Counted from the first letter of the stretch, positions 9,405-18,755 are shown. The stretch is 64,000 bases of DNA from Sphingopyxis sp. JAI108 (GCF_013410105.1 NZ_JACCCJ010000001.1:2046001-2110000); one strand, 5' to 3'. Notes: a model not told the origin generated them from the sequence alone. Translations and numbers: made by a program.

Positions 9405-10037
9405 TCATTTCTTTTCCATGATACGGGCGGGGTTGCCGATAACGGTGGCGCCGGCGGGAACGTCTTTCGTCACGACGGCGCCCATTCCAATGGTCGCGCC
9501 CACCCCGACCGAAACCCCCTGCCGGATGATAGCCCCGGACCCGACATAGGCGTGGTCGCCAATCGTGACGTTGCCGTTGCAGCGGACGCCCGGCGCAAAG
9601 GTGACATAGTCGCCGATCAGGCAATCATGTTCGACATAGGAATAGAGATTGGCGTGAAAGCACCGCCCGATCCGGATGTTCGACGTCAGGGTAACGAAAG
9701 GGGACAGCACGGCGCCAGGGCCGACCTCGACATCGTCCATCATCACGACATTGGCGGCGGTCGTTCCGATCAGCGCGACCTCTGCCTCGGCGCAGCGCTG
9801 GTCGAGCGTCTCGCGGACACGCGGATTGGCGATCGCCAGCACCACCGCCCGCGTTGCGGCGGGCTCATCCATAAACCGCGCGAAAGTCCAGATGGCGTGG
9901 CCGTTGGCAGCATCCGCCTGCGGCGCGTCGTCGATGAATACCAGACGGCTTTCGCCCTTCCCGCGTTCCGCACGCAGCAGCGGCATGACCCCCCGCCCGC
10001 AACCGCTCGCTCCATAGACGCCGTAAAGCGACTTCAT
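9405..10037 (-). CDS. Hexapeptide-repeat sugar O/N-acetyltransferase, PglD/NeuD-like
   Basis: Has the two-part NeuD/PglD architecture in 210 aa: an N-terminal Rossmann-like sugar-binding domain (YGASGCGRGVMPLL, residues 7-21) and a C-terminal left-handed beta-helix of hexapeptide repeats (IGDYVTFAPGVRCNG and following). PglD acetylates the C4 amine of UDP-2-acetamido-4-amino sugars using acetyl-CoA. Its start overlaps the stop of the PglC-like transferase (ATGA), and the aminotransferase follows after one base, so PglC, PglD and PglE homologues are co-translated as in Campylobacter-type pathways. Confidence 0.83.
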   Translation of the reverse strand: MKSLYGVYGASGCGRGVMPLLRAERGKGESRLVFIDDAPQADAANGHAIWTFARFMDEPAATRAVVLAIANPRVRETLDQRCAEAEVALIGTTAANVVMMDDVEVGPGAVLSPFVTLTSNIRIGRCFHANLYSYVEHDCLIGDYVTFAPGVRCNGNVTIGDHAYVGSGAIIRQGVSVGVGATIGMGAVVTKDVPAGATVIGNPARIMEKK

Positions 10038-10630
10038 GGCTCGCGCGTCCCTTCGAATTTCGGCATCGTCGCCTCACCGTCGGCGCTGATTCCGTCGCGC
10101 TTGAGAACCTTGACCGCGGTCATCCACAATATCCTGATATCGAGCCAGACAGTCTGGCGATCGACATACCAAAGGTCGAGCGCGAACTTTTCCTCCCAGC
10201 TCAGGGCATTGCGCCCGTTGACCTGCGCCCAGCCCGTGAGGCCCGGGCGGACATCATGCCGCCGCGCCTGTTCCATGCTGTACCGCGGCAGATATTCCAT
10301 CAGCAACGGCCTGGGACCGACGAGGCTCATCTCTCCTTTCAGCACATTCCATAGCTCGGGCAGTTCATCAAGGCTGGTCGAGCGCAGGAAGCGGCCGAAC
10401 GGCGTCAGCCGGTCGACGTCGGGCAACAATTGTCCGTCGGGACCGGTCGCATTGCGCATCGTCCGGAACTTCATCATCTCGAACGGCCGACCGTGCAAGC
10501 CGGGCCGAACCTGCCGGAAAAGCGCCGGCGGCCCCATCTTTCGCCGTATCAGAAGGGCAAGCACGATGAGCAGGGGGGCCAGCAACAACAGCAGTCCGCC
10601 GGCAACGATGATGTCGATAAGCCGTTTCAA
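10034..10630 (-). CDS. Initiating phosphoglycosyl transferase, PglC-like (bacterial sugar transferase)
   Basis: Starts at a TTG whose last two bases fall within the upstream glycosyltransferase TGA stop (TTGA), giving a 198-aa protein of PglC size. A GGAAGG site lies nine bases upstream. It begins with a hydrophobic re-entrant anchor (LIDIIVAGGLLLLLAPLLIV) and continues with KFRTMRN, the catalytic Asp-Glu of STSLDELPELWNVLKG, LVGPRPLL and RPGLTGWAQVNGRN, all hallmarks of the monotopic phosphoglycosyl transferases. These attach the first sugar phosphate to undecaprenyl phosphate at the inner membrane. The longer in-frame extension upstream only overlaps the neighbour and has no family similarity. 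Confidence 0.92.
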   Translation of the reverse strand: MKRLIDIIVAGGLLLLLAPLLIVLALLIRRKMGPPALFRQVRPGLHGRPFEMMKFRTMRNATGPDGQLLPDVDRLTPFGRFLRSTSLDELPELWNVLKGEMSLVGPRPLLMEYLPRYSMEQARRHDVRPGLTGWAQVNGRNALSWEEKFALDLWYVDRQTVWLDIRILWMTAVKVLKRDGISADGEATMPKFEGTREP

Positions 10631-11847
10631 CTCCGACGCCCTTCCGTCACCCACTCGACCCATTGATCGGCGAGGCGAGACCGGTCGAACCTGCGCTCCG
10701 CGAGCGCCGCCGCGCGCTTGCCCATCGCCTTGAGAGCCGCGCGGCCATCGGCCGCCTGCTCCAATGCGTCGGCAAAAGCTGCGGGGTCGTCGGGCGGCAC
10801 CGCAAATCCGCAGCCTTCCTCGACGAGGATATCGGCAAGCCAACCAGGATAATTGTTCAGCACCGGCCGTCCGGCGGCAATATAATCGAAGAATTTGTTG
10901 GGAGAGGTGCCGTAGTAAAAGGCCGGGACATTCGCGAGGATCTGCAAACCCAGATCGGCGCCAGCCATCAGCCCAGCCAGCTTTGCCTTGTCGACGGGCG
11001 GATGGAAGATCAGGTTGCGCAGGCCCTCCCGATCGGCCCGTTCCTGCAAACCGGCTTTAAGCTTCCCGTCGCCGACCAGCGCCACCTTGATGTCGTCACG
11101 CCCGCGATCCTGTAGGATGCGCGCCGCATCCAGGACGGCATTGAGGCCGTTGGCTACGCCATGCGTGCCGGTGAAAATGGCCAGCAGATCGTCGGACCCA
11201 ACCCCTTCGGGGCGCCAGGGCTCTGCGCCGGACCGGAATATATCGATATCGCAGCCATTGGGAATCGTCGCGATCGCCGATTCCGCAATTCCGCGCCGTG
11301 CAATGCCTTGCGTTATGCCGGGTGCGAGACCGATGCAGCGATCGGCGCTATGATAGGATGTCCATTCAAGCGCAGACATGGCGCCGAGCACCAGCGGGTT
11401 GGTGATGACCCCCATGGCGCGGGGCAGTTCGGGCCACAGGTCGCGCACTTCGAAGACGAAAGGCTTGCGCCGCAACAGGCGCGCCGCGATTGCCGGGAGG
11501 CCCGCGGTGAGTGGCGTGGTCGTGGCAAAGGCGATGTCGTAGGGCTGGGTCAACGCGATCCGTAGGCTGCCCCACGCATATTTGAGGAAGGTCGCGCTGC
11601 GCTTCAAAAAGCCGTCGCGGTTCGAATAGGACAAATCGAATTCGATCACCTCGATGCCGTCGATAACCCCTCGCCGCGCGCCTTTGCGAAAAGGGCCTTC
11701 TAGCCCCGTCGCGCCGACGCCGTAACTGCCGCAGACCATCGTCACGCGGTGGCCATGGTGCAGCAACCGGCGCGCCATTTCATAGGAGCGGATGCCAGTA
11801 GCGCCGCGCGGCGTGGAGAAATGCTGGTGAAGGTAGAGAATGTGCAT
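10627..11847 (-). CDS. Glycosyltransferase, GT4 family (WbuB-like)
   Basis: GT-B glycosyltransferase of 406 aa. The N-terminal acceptor domain has the Gly-rich start YLHQHFSTPRGATGIRSYEMA, with FEVRDLWPELP in the middle. The C-terminal donor domain carries the E-x7-E-like region SPNKFFDYIAAGRPVLNNYPG. It lies between the heparinase-like gene (one base away) and the PglC-like gene (overlapping). It probably adds the second sugar of the repeat unit after the PglC-type enzyme; the donor sugar cannot be read from sequence. Confidence 0.88.
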   Translation of the reverse strand: MHILYLHQHFSTPRGATGIRSYEMARRLLHHGHRVTMVCGSYGVGATGLEGPFRKGARRGVIDGIEVIEFDLSYSNRDGFLKRSATFLKYAWGSLRIALTQPYDIAFATTTPLTAGLPAIAARLLRRKPFVFEVRDLWPELPRAMGVITNPLVLGAMSALEWTSYHSADRCIGLAPGITQGIARRGIAESAIATIPNGCDIDIFRSGAEPWRPEGVGSDDLLAIFTGTHGVANGLNAVLDAARILQDRGRDDIKVALVGDGKLKAGLQERADREGLRNLIFHPPVDKAKLAGLMAGADLGLQILANVPAFYYGTSPNKFFDYIAAGRPVLNNYPGWLADILVEEGCGFAVPPDDPAAFADALEQAADGRAALKAMGKRAAALAERRFDRSRLADQWVEWVTEGRRS

Positions 11848-11848
11848 G

Positions 11849-13675
11849 TCAGAAACTTACCCGCGTCTCGACGATCGCGGGAACCGCCACGTGGATTTCG
11901 AGGACCGGAACCGGTGTTTTTTGAAGATAATAGCGGGATTCGGTGCCTTCGACCAAGCGGAGCTCCGTCGCCGCGGCATCGCTTTCCACCGTCAACCGGT
12001 AGCGACCGTCGTCCAGCCGGTTTCCTTCCAATCGCCAGTCGCCGGGCGGCAGCCGCCAGCGTATGACCGCCGTCGCGGCACGGCCATCGATCTCGTCGCG
12101 GCAAAGCAGGCTTTCGTTGTCCAATTCGACCGTTCGTCGATGGCGCGCGCCCAGATGATCGCGATAGGCTGCGCCCGCATGGGCGACATTGCCCTTCCCC
12201 GAGACCGGGACCACGTCCGCCGCTTTCGGCCAGGCGCCGAACAGGAACCGGCCGAGGCGCGGCATCTGATCGCGGCCGTCGAACTGCGCCGTGTTATGTG
12301 AGGCCGTGCCGCCGAAATAATCGAGATCCTCGTCTACGCCATTATAGCTGTACGAACCGCCGTCGCGCAGGACATTCTCGCCCCGAACCCACAGATCCAG
12401 ATGCAGGATGTCGCTCTGTCCGGGGCGAAAGGCGAAACGCGGATAACGCAGATAGGCGGTTGCATCGTCGGTGCGCAGGACATGCAAGCCGCCATCGTCG
12501 AAACTCGTACCCAGGGGCCGCGACAAAACCGGCTCCGGCCGCGGCATGCCGAGCCAGTGCAAAGGCTGGTCCCACGCCCCGGGTTCAGCAATGGCCCGCG
12601 CGCCGAGAAACAGGGTAGAGGCCCACTGGAGCGATGGGCGAAAATCCCGGTAGTCGCCGTCGGTCAGCGCCATGAGGCGCGCGCCATCATTGGCGCCGAA
12701 ATTCGGTCCGTCGCCCGAGCGCGGCTCGACCATTTGCTGCATCCACCTGACGGCCGCCTGCATTCGAGCGCGCAGTTTCGATGAAAATTCGGGCAGGCCA
12801 AGCCGACGTCGCCAGGTTTCGGCAAGCGAATAGCTGTCGAGCATCACGCGGTGATAGACGAGTGAATATTGGCTGAAGCTTCCGTCGGCAGCGATCAACG
12901 TCCGCGCGCGTTCCTCCAGCCATTTGCGTCCCGTTCGCGCCCAAGTCGCACCATCGCGGTCGCCGGCGAACACAAGCCAGCTGCCGCCGATGAACAGCGC
13001 GGCGGCTTCGGAGGTGCCGTGGTTGTTCTGTTGCCCGATCGCATAACCGATCGTCGGCGCGATCCGCTCGAGATGCAGTTTCACCAGCGCGAGCAGCGCC
13101 GGTGTCGCATCGCCCACCTGATCGAGGAGCAGCGCGGTCAGCGCGAGGTGCATGACCCGGATCGACGCTTCCTGACCGCATTTCCAGTTGGCGCCGCGAT
13201 AGGGCGGATTGTGGCTCTGCCAATCATCCAGCCAGAAATTCAGCCGATCGAGTTCGGCGGCATCACCCAGGGCGGCGCGCTGCGCCATGGCGAGCAACCA
13301 GTCGAACCGCGACGCTTCCCATACCGTTTTGATGTCGCCCGCCCCGGAGTCGAAATCGGCAATTTCGAACCAGTTCCGTAAATTGTCGAAACGCGCGCCC
13401 GAGAAGGGATTGGCGTGCCAATCGGGCGGCAACGTTGCGGGAAAGGCATGGATGCCGAACCAGTTTCCTTCGTCCCGCCACTCGTCGCGCGCCACGCCCC
13501 CCGCTGGAGGAGGCGACGGTCGCGCCACGAAGAACGGCCCACGCGGCGCCTTTGCCGTCAGGCGCTGGACCGGATGCACACCCGCGCGCAGCGCCAGCCG
13601 ATAGGCGGCAACCCTCGCTAGGTTGGCGAACCCCAATGCTCGATAAGTGGAAAGCTGGACGCCGATTGCGGTCAT
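11849..13675 (-). CDS. Heparinase II/III-family polysaccharide lyase-like protein
   Basis: A 608-aa protein with the usual layout: an alpha/alpha-toroid N-terminal part (residues about 120-330, with QQNNHGTSEAAALFIGG and SFSQYSLVYHRVMLDSY carrying the expected Asn/His/Tyr) and a C-terminal beta-sandwich (from about 380, with DGGSYSYNG and FGGTASHNTAQFDGRDQ). Heparinase II/III enzymes cleave uronic-acid-containing polymers by beta-elimination. No classical signal peptide is evident, which is odd for a lyase acting outside the cell. Its start overlaps the stop of the fused oxidoreductase. In this setting it may edit or release uronic-acid polymer made by the locus. Confidence 0.85.
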   Translation of the reverse strand: MTAIGVQLSTYRALGFANLARVAAYRLALRAGVHPVQRLTAKAPRGPFFVARPSPPPAGGVARDEWRDEGNWFGIHAFPATLPPDWHANPFSGARFDNLRNWFEIADFDSGAGDIKTVWEASRFDWLLAMAQRAALGDAAELDRLNFWLDDWQSHNPPYRGANWKCGQEASIRVMHLALTALLLDQVGDATPALLALVKLHLERIAPTIGYAIGQQNNHGTSEAAALFIGGSWLVFAGDRDGATWARTGRKWLEERARTLIAADGSFSQYSLVYHRVMLDSYSLAETWRRRLGLPEFSSKLRARMQAAVRWMQQMVEPRSGDGPNFGANDGARLMALTDGDYRDFRPSLQWASTLFLGARAIAEPGAWDQPLHWLGMPRPEPVLSRPLGTSFDDGGLHVLRTDDATAYLRYPRFAFRPGQSDILHLDLWVRGENVLRDGGSYSYNGVDEDLDYFGGTASHNTAQFDGRDQMPRLGRFLFGAWPKAADVVPVSGKGNVAHAGAAYRDHLGARHRRTVELDNESLLCRDEIDGRAATAVIRWRLPPGDWRLEGNRLDDGRYRLTVESDAAATELRLVEGTESRYYLQKTPVPVLEIHVAVPAIVETRVSF

Positions 13676-15801
13676 TTCTGGTGGCGCAACCGCTCGGACG
13701 CCGTGATCGTGGCACGCGCCACTTCAAAGAGTTCGTCGGCGGCGATCGGCGACGGGTCGCCCCGTTCGACCGCTTTCAGGAACGCGGCGGCACAGCCGGT
13801 CTGTCCCTTGTCCTGGCGCCACAACTTCTGCTTGCGGAATCCCGGCCAGTTGAAGCCACGCAGGCTCAAGAAATTGTCGAGCTGAAGCGTGCGGCCACCA
13901 ACGAACACTTCGACCCGCTCCTTTGGGAAGGACGCTCCGCCATTCGCGAGATAATGGATCGTCCCGAACGAACCGTCGGCGAAGCCGAGCGTGATGCTCG
14001 CCTTGTCCTCGGTCAGTTTCACGGCGTCATTGTCACCCATCCGCCGCGCTTCGACCGACGTGATCGGAGCCCCGGCAAGGAAGCGCATCAGGTCGACGAG
14101 ATGGCAGGCCTCGCCGATGATGCGGCCGCCGCCGAATACCGGACTCTGTGTCCAGTGGTCGGCCGGTATGACGCCGGCATTCATCACCATGACGAACGCC
14201 TTCGGCTCACGCGTGCCGCGCAGCAGCGACTGCATCCGCTCGACGAGCGGTGCGAACCGGCGATTGAAACCCACCATCAGCCGCTGCCCCGACGCGGCAT
14301 GCGCCTCCTCTACTTCAGCCAGTTCTTCGAGAGTCAGCGCCAACGGCTTTTCGACGAAAACATTCTTGCCGGCGCGCAGCGCCTCGACCGTCAAACGCGC
14401 ATGGCTATCGTGGCGCGTTACGATCGCCACGGTGTTGATAGCGGGGTCGGCGATCAGCGCGGCCGTGTCGGACGTGGCATGGGAAAAGCCCAATCGCTTG
14501 CCGTGAACGACGCCGCTCGTTCCGCCCGCCGATGCGATGCTGTGCAATTGCGCGCCGGCGGCGCGAAACGCCGGGATCAGCATGCGTGAAGCATAGTTGC
14601 CCGCGCCGACGAAGCCGACGACGGGCTTGCCGGCCGGGGACGCTTCCACCCTGCCGGCGAGCGGCACCGACGCGATATGCCGCGGCTCGACCGCGTGCGA
14701 ATAGTCGAGGAGAATGCCGAGCGCGCCCTTCTCGTCGGTCAGCGTCTTGTAGGCGTCGGTCGCATCGGTGAAGGCATAGCGGTGCGTGATCAGGCTCGAC
14801 GTGTCGAGATGACCGGCCGCCATCAGGTCGAGAACCGCCTCGAAATTGCGCTGCTCGGTCCAGCGGACGAAACCGATCGGATAGTCTTGCCCGCGATCCT
14901 CATAGGCGGAGTCGTAGCGACCCGGGCCATAGGAACAGGACACCTGGAAGCTCAGTTCCTTTTCGTAGAAATCGGCGCGATTGAGTTCGAGGCCGGTCAC
15001 ACCGACCAGCACGATCCGCCCCCGCTTCCGGCACATCCGTGCCGCCTGGGTGACCGGATCGGAGCTTTTGGTCGACGCGGTGATGATCACGCCATCGACG
15101 CCCGTGCCGCGCGAAAAAGCCATGCCGGCGGCGACCGGGTCCTCGCCCGCGCCGGGATTGCAGATCTCGGCACCGAATTTTCGGGCGAGTTCCAACTTGG
15201 CGGGATCGAAATCGATGGCGAGGACGCGACATCCCTGCGCGCGCAGGAGCTGCACGGTCAACAGGCCGATGAGGCCGACGCCGGTGACGACGAAAGCCTC
15301 GCCCAATGTCGGATTGGCGAGCCGCAGTCCCTGCAGGCCGATCGACGCCACGACGGTGAAGCTCGCGGCCTCGTCGCTGACATTGTCTGGGATGCGGGCG
15401 CAGAGATTCTTGGGCACCGAAACGACGTCGGCGTGCGGGCCGTTCGACACGACGCGGTCGCCGGCAGCGAAACCCGGAACATTGCCACCCACCTCGCGTA
15501 CGCGCCCGACGTTCGAATAGCCGAGCGGGATCGGTTGCGCGAGTTTCGAGCGCACCGCATCGAGCGTGGTCAGCAGCCCGTCGGTGCGGACCTTGTCGAG
15601 CACCTGCGCGACCTTTTCGGGCTGCTGCTTCGCCTTGGACAACAGGCCCGCCTTGCCGAAATCGACCAGCATCCGCTCGGTCCCGGACGAAATGAGCGAG
15701 ATGCTCGTGTCGATCAGCAACTGGCCGCCGCGAACGGACGGCGCCGGGGCATCGATCAACTGCGTCGTGCCGCTACCCAAATCTTGAAGGATTTGCTTCA
15801 T
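13672..15801 (-). CDS. Bi-domain oxidoreductase: MDR zinc-dehydrogenase-like fused to Gfo/Idh/MocA
   Basis: A single 709-aa protein with two enzyme modules. Residues about 1-370 form a medium-chain dehydrogenase/reductase (LGYSNVGRVREVG, NAD site VVTGVGLIGLLTVQLL). The first-shell zinc-ligand motif GHE of classical alcohol dehydrogenases reads LGYSN here, so zinc dependence is doubtful. Residues about 390-709 form a Gfo/Idh/MocA domain (VGFVGAGNYASRMLIPAF, EKPLALTLEEL, and AGVIPADHWTQSPVFGGGRIIGE with the catalytic-type His block). The start overlaps the acyltransferase stop and the end overlaps the heparinase start. Such fusions recur beside heparinase-like genes in surface polysaccharide loci. 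The sugar acted on is unknown. Confidence 0.85.
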   Translation of the reverse strand: MKQILQDLGSGTTQLIDAPAPSVRGGQLLIDTSISLISSGTERMLVDFGKAGLLSKAKQQPEKVAQVLDKVRTDGLLTTLDAVRSKLAQPIPLGYSNVGRVREVGGNVPGFAAGDRVVSNGPHADVVSVPKNLCARIPDNVSDEAASFTVVASIGLQGLRLANPTLGEAFVVTGVGLIGLLTVQLLRAQGCRVLAIDFDPAKLELARKFGAEICNPGAGEDPVAAGMAFSRGTGVDGVIITASTKSSDPVTQAARMCRKRGRIVLVGVTGLELNRADFYEKELSFQVSCSYGPGRYDSAYEDRGQDYPIGFVRWTEQRNFEAVLDLMAAGHLDTSSLITHRYAFTDATDAYKTLTDEKGALGILLDYSHAVEPRHIASVPLAGRVEASPAGKPVVGFVGAGNYASRMLIPAFRAAGAQLHSIASAGGTSGVVHGKRLGFSHATSDTAALIADPAINTVAIVTRHDSHARLTVEALRAGKNVFVEKPLALTLEELAEVEEAHAASGQRLMVGFNRRFAPLVERMQSLLRGTREPKAFVMVMNAGVIPADHWTQSPVFGGGRIIGEACHLVDLMRFLAGAPITSVEARRMGDNDAVKLTEDKASITLGFADGSFGTIHYLANGGASFPKERVEVFVGGRTLQLDNFLSLRGFNWPGFRKQKLWRQDKGQTGCAAAFLKAVERGDPSPIAADELFEVARATITASERLRHQK

Positions 15802-16346
15802 ACTGCCTTCTCGTTCGCGTCATCCGCCAGCTTCGCGAGCTGCCGGCCGACAAATTCCTCGGTATTTCCGATGATCACCCCTGGGCTCCCGATAATGATC
15901 GAATGGTCGGGAACATTTCCGCGCACCACCGTGCCCGCGCCGATCAAACAACCGCGACCGATAGTCGTTCCCGGCATGATGATGCTGCCCGTGCCGATGA
16001 AACTATACGCGCCGATCGACACGGCCTTGATCTTCCCGATCGGCCGATCGCTGAAATGGCCGTGTGCCTTCGCGATTGTGTAGAGTGACCAATCGTGCGT
16101 AAGGACGCGAACATAGGACGAAATGGTTACGCCCTCGCCGATCGATATCAGCGAATAATCGGTCCCGTCGAAATTCACTCGCGAGGAAATATAGTTGGGG
16201 CGGCCTTCGAACCGCATCCCCATCTTTCGATAGATCCGGATGATGAATCGGGTCGACAGCCCGGGACTGAAAAGCGGGATGACGACGCTGTTGATCTGAA
16301 GCGCGATGCGCAGCAGCTTCATCTTGAGCTTTGATCTTTTGGCCAT
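15798..16346 (-). CDS. Left-handed beta-helix acyltransferase (CatB/WbbJ-like)
   Basis: The ATG at 16346, with AAAGGA upstream, gives 182 aa; a longer frame to 16430 adds residues without family character. A hydrophobic N-terminal stretch (residues about 7-30) is followed by hexapeptide repeats such as IGEGVTISSYVRVLTHD and IGAYSFIGTGSIIMPGTTIGRGCLIGAG. The end IIIGSPGVIIGN resembles the conserved GNPAK closing motif. It probably transfers an acetyl group to a sugar hydroxyl during repeat-unit assembly. Substrate unknown. Confidence 0.82.
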   Translation of the reverse strand: MAKRSKLKMKLLRIALQINSVVIPLFSPGLSTRFIIRIYRKMGMRFEGRPNYISSRVNFDGTDYSLISIGEGVTISSYVRVLTHDWSLYTIAKAHGHFSDRPIGKIKAVSIGAYSFIGTGSIIMPGTTIGRGCLIGAGTVVRGNVPDHSIIIGSPGVIIGNTEEFVGRQLAKLADDANEKAV

Positions 16347-16419
16347 GATCAAATCCTTTGCCAAATTCTGGTGCCGAATTCCGGCGATGGGGCGCAATAG
16401 GGGAGGCTGGCGTGCATCA

Positions 16420-17532
16420 TCAAGCACCAAGGGCCGCAGACATCAGATCGCCGAAGCGCCGATCGAACGGTCCATACTCCTCGCGAAAGAGGTCTAGCGC
16501 CTTGCCATGCGCTGCCACTTCGTCCGGCGCCTTCGCCAGCCGGGCGACGAGCACGAACAGGGCGTCGACATCATGATAGGGAAGAGAAAAGGCGGCACCG
16601 GACGATATGAAAGGGTTGGCCGTCTCCACCTCGTCATTGACCACGAAGGGCACCCCGAAAAATACGCAATCGCCCCATTTGTTCGACTCGGCCAAGCGGT
16701 TGATCGGAACGGCGGGGTCGTAATAAGTCAGCGCCAGATCCACCTCGCGATAGATTTTCAACGCATCGACCTGACCCAATTCACCGCGATAGCTGACATA
16801 CGGGTGCGCGATCAATTCGCGCCCCGCCTTGCTGTCCACGCGGCCGGCGACGACCATTTTGACGGGAAGCCGCGATGCCTCGACCCGCTGCATCAGGGCC
16901 AGGAAGACTGGCGCACCCCGGGTCTCACCGACCCACCCGTTCGCATAAAGTGTGAACGGTTCGGTTCCGCGATCAGGCCGCACCGCGCCAGCTTTCGCAT
17001 AGTCAGCCGTCGAAGGCGTATTTCTGAGCACGACCATATTGGCGCCGTTCCACTCATACCGGCTCAGGCTGGGCACGATGTGCAGCAAGACCTTGCGTGA
17101 CGTCCATTTCTCGAGCGCCTGGACGATATGATTCAAGCCGCCCGGAAGCTTCATCACGAGTGAGAAGCGATCGGCATCGTCGAAAATGATGCGCGCACCG
17201 GTGATATAAGATGCGAGCAAGGCGGGAAAGGCGGTTTCCCAGCCAAGGCAAAAGAGATCGGCCTTGCGTCCGAGCCCGAGCACGCGAAAGAAAACGGCCG
17301 CCATCCAGAGCGGGTACATGAGGCGCGCGCGCGCCGACGCATAGCCGCCGCCGCGCAGGATGACACGCTCGTCCAGTCCGTCGCTTTGCCACTCCGCGGC
17401 TTCGCCTTTGTCGCGCTCCCAGCCGTGGAAGAATACCCTTATACCGAGCGATTGCAGGACAGGCACCATCTTCGCCAGCCGGGTGCGTCGCCTGACCGCC
17501 GGCAGCGGCGCCAGCATGAACAAGCGATTCAT
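16420..17532 (-). CDS. Glycosyltransferase (GT4/GT1-like)
   Basis: The start at 17532 overlaps the Wzx stop (ATGA), giving 370 aa (MNRLFMLAPLPAVRRRTR...). The fold reads as GT-B: a weakly conserved N-terminal half and a C-terminal half with LYANGWVGETRGAPVFL, MVVAGRVD and LAESNKWGDCVFFGVPFVVND, where the usual E-x7-E loop lies. It is less conserved than the GT at 10627, as is common for enzymes that set repeat-unit specificity. A 73-nt gap separates it from the acyltransferase gene. Confidence 0.78.
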   Translation of the reverse strand: MNRLFMLAPLPAVRRRTRLAKMVPVLQSLGIRVFFHGWERDKGEAAEWQSDGLDERVILRGGGYASARARLMYPLWMAAVFFRVLGLGRKADLFCLGWETAFPALLASYITGARIIFDDADRFSLVMKLPGGLNHIVQALEKWTSRKVLLHIVPSLSRYEWNGANMVVLRNTPSTADYAKAGAVRPDRGTEPFTLYANGWVGETRGAPVFLALMQRVEASRLPVKMVVAGRVDSKAGRELIAHPYVSYRGELGQVDALKIYREVDLALTYYDPAVPINRLAESNKWGDCVFFGVPFVVNDEVETANPFISSGAAFSLPYHDVDALFVLVARLAKAPDEVAAHGKALDLFREEYGPFDRRFGDLMSAALGA

Positions 17533-18755
17533 GCCGCCACCTGTCGCGACGCGAAGGTGCCGATCAGTTGGAGGCCAAGCCCCGTCCGCACGACCCAATT
17601 GCCGGCGCTAGCGAGCGCGACCGCATAGATTGACGGGAGGTCCAAGAGCAGGAACAGGCCAAGAAAAACCAGTACCGCCAGGCCCAGCGAGCCGATCTGA
17701 CGGAGGATCAGGTCGTTATAGGAAAGCTTGTCGCCGAACGCGCCGAAATAGGATGCCGGATAAGTGTAGACGAGGCGCGAGATAGACGAGATCGAAAAGA
17801 GCGAGAGCAGGACGAAATCCACATTCCCGACTTTGGGCGTCAGGACATACCATAAGCCATAGGCGAGCAACTGGAACAACAGGACGAACACCACGCACAG
17901 GCCGATGGCCTGCCATTTCTGTTCATGAAATATCCGCATGAAGCGCGCTTCGTTGCGGATCGCCCACGGAACCCCGATGAAGGCGAGATAGCCGGTGACC
18001 AGCGACGATGTGAAAAGAAAATAGATCGTGTGAGTGAAATATTTCGCGGCCGCGAAGTCGGAACCCACGGCGTTGACGAGTACCTGTTCGGCATAAAGCG
18101 ACAGGGCGGTGAAAGAGGAGATCGCCATCAGCCGGAACGAAATCCCATAGACGTCGCGCGTGCCGCCGGAAAAAAGGACCGCATTCTGCCGCGCTGGCAG
18201 GTCCGCGCCGCCGCGCGCGAGCAAATTGAGCAACGCCAGCGCGGCAAGCGAGACGAGGGCGCAAATCTCCACGACGTTCGAAAAGCTCAAGTCATGCGGA
18301 ATGACCGCATAGAGGACGACCCCTACGAGGAATATGCCCTTCCAGCTCTGCTGACATATCTGCGCCAGGATGAACATGTTCCTGCCGCGATAGAATTGGA
18401 ACATCGAGATCGACACGGCCGAAAAGACCCCGATCGATGCGGCGACGAACCAGGGGCGCAGGAAATCCGTCGCGGCGACGACGGCGGCCGATGCCAGCGC
18501 CATCAACGGGATCTGGACGAGGAGCAATCGCTTCACGTTGGAAGCACGCTCCGGAAACCGGGCCAGGAACTGCTCAAGGCCGAGCAGGCACGCGATCGCC
18601 AGCAACCCGTTGAGCGCGCGGACCTTGGACCAATAAGCGACATCCTCTACGCCGAACGCCGATGAAATGATCATGTCGCAAAGCATCAGACATCCCAGCC
18701 CCCCCGCATAGATGAGGGGCGGAAGCAGCTTTTTGGCAAATTCAGATCCCGGCAT
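17529..18755 (-). CDS. Polytopic membrane protein, probable Wzx-type flippase
   Basis: A 408-aa, strongly hydrophobic protein with about 10-12 predicted transmembrane segments. Several carry the charged or Tyr-rich loops usual in the MATE-like polysaccharide transporters (FQFYRGRNMFILAQICQQSWKG as one cytosolic loop). It sits between the Wzy-like polymerase (14-nt overlap) and a glycosyltransferase (4-nt overlap), the usual place of wzx. Wzx flips undecaprenyl-linked repeat units to the periplasm. Sequence motifs of this family are weak, so the call rests on topology and context. Confidence 0.72.
   Translation of the reverse strand: MPGSEFAKKLLPPLIYAGGLGCLMLCDMIISSAFGVEDVAYWSKVRALNGLLAIACLLGLEQFLARFPERASNVKRLLLVQIPLMALASAAVVAATDFLRPWFVAASIGVFSAVSISMFQFYRGRNMFILAQICQQSWKGIFLVGVVLYAVIPHDLSFSNVVEICALVSLAALALLNLLARGGADLPARQNAVLFSGGTRDVYGISFRLMAISSFTALSLYAEQVLVNAVGSDFAAAKYFTHTIYFLFTSSLVTGYLAFIGVPWAIRNEARFMRIFHEQKWQAIGLCVVFVLLFQLLAYGLWYVLTPKVGNVDFVLLSLFSISSISRLVYTYPASYFGAFGDKLSYNDLILRQIGSLGLAVLVFLGLFLLLDLPSIYAVALASAGNWVVRTGLGLQLIGTFASRQVAA

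Noticed and set aside
10631-10843. N-terminal extension of the PglC-like transferase
   Set aside because: Residues are an out-of-frame reading of the upstream glycosyltransferase. The TTG at 10630 overlaps that gene's stop and gives the expected family length.
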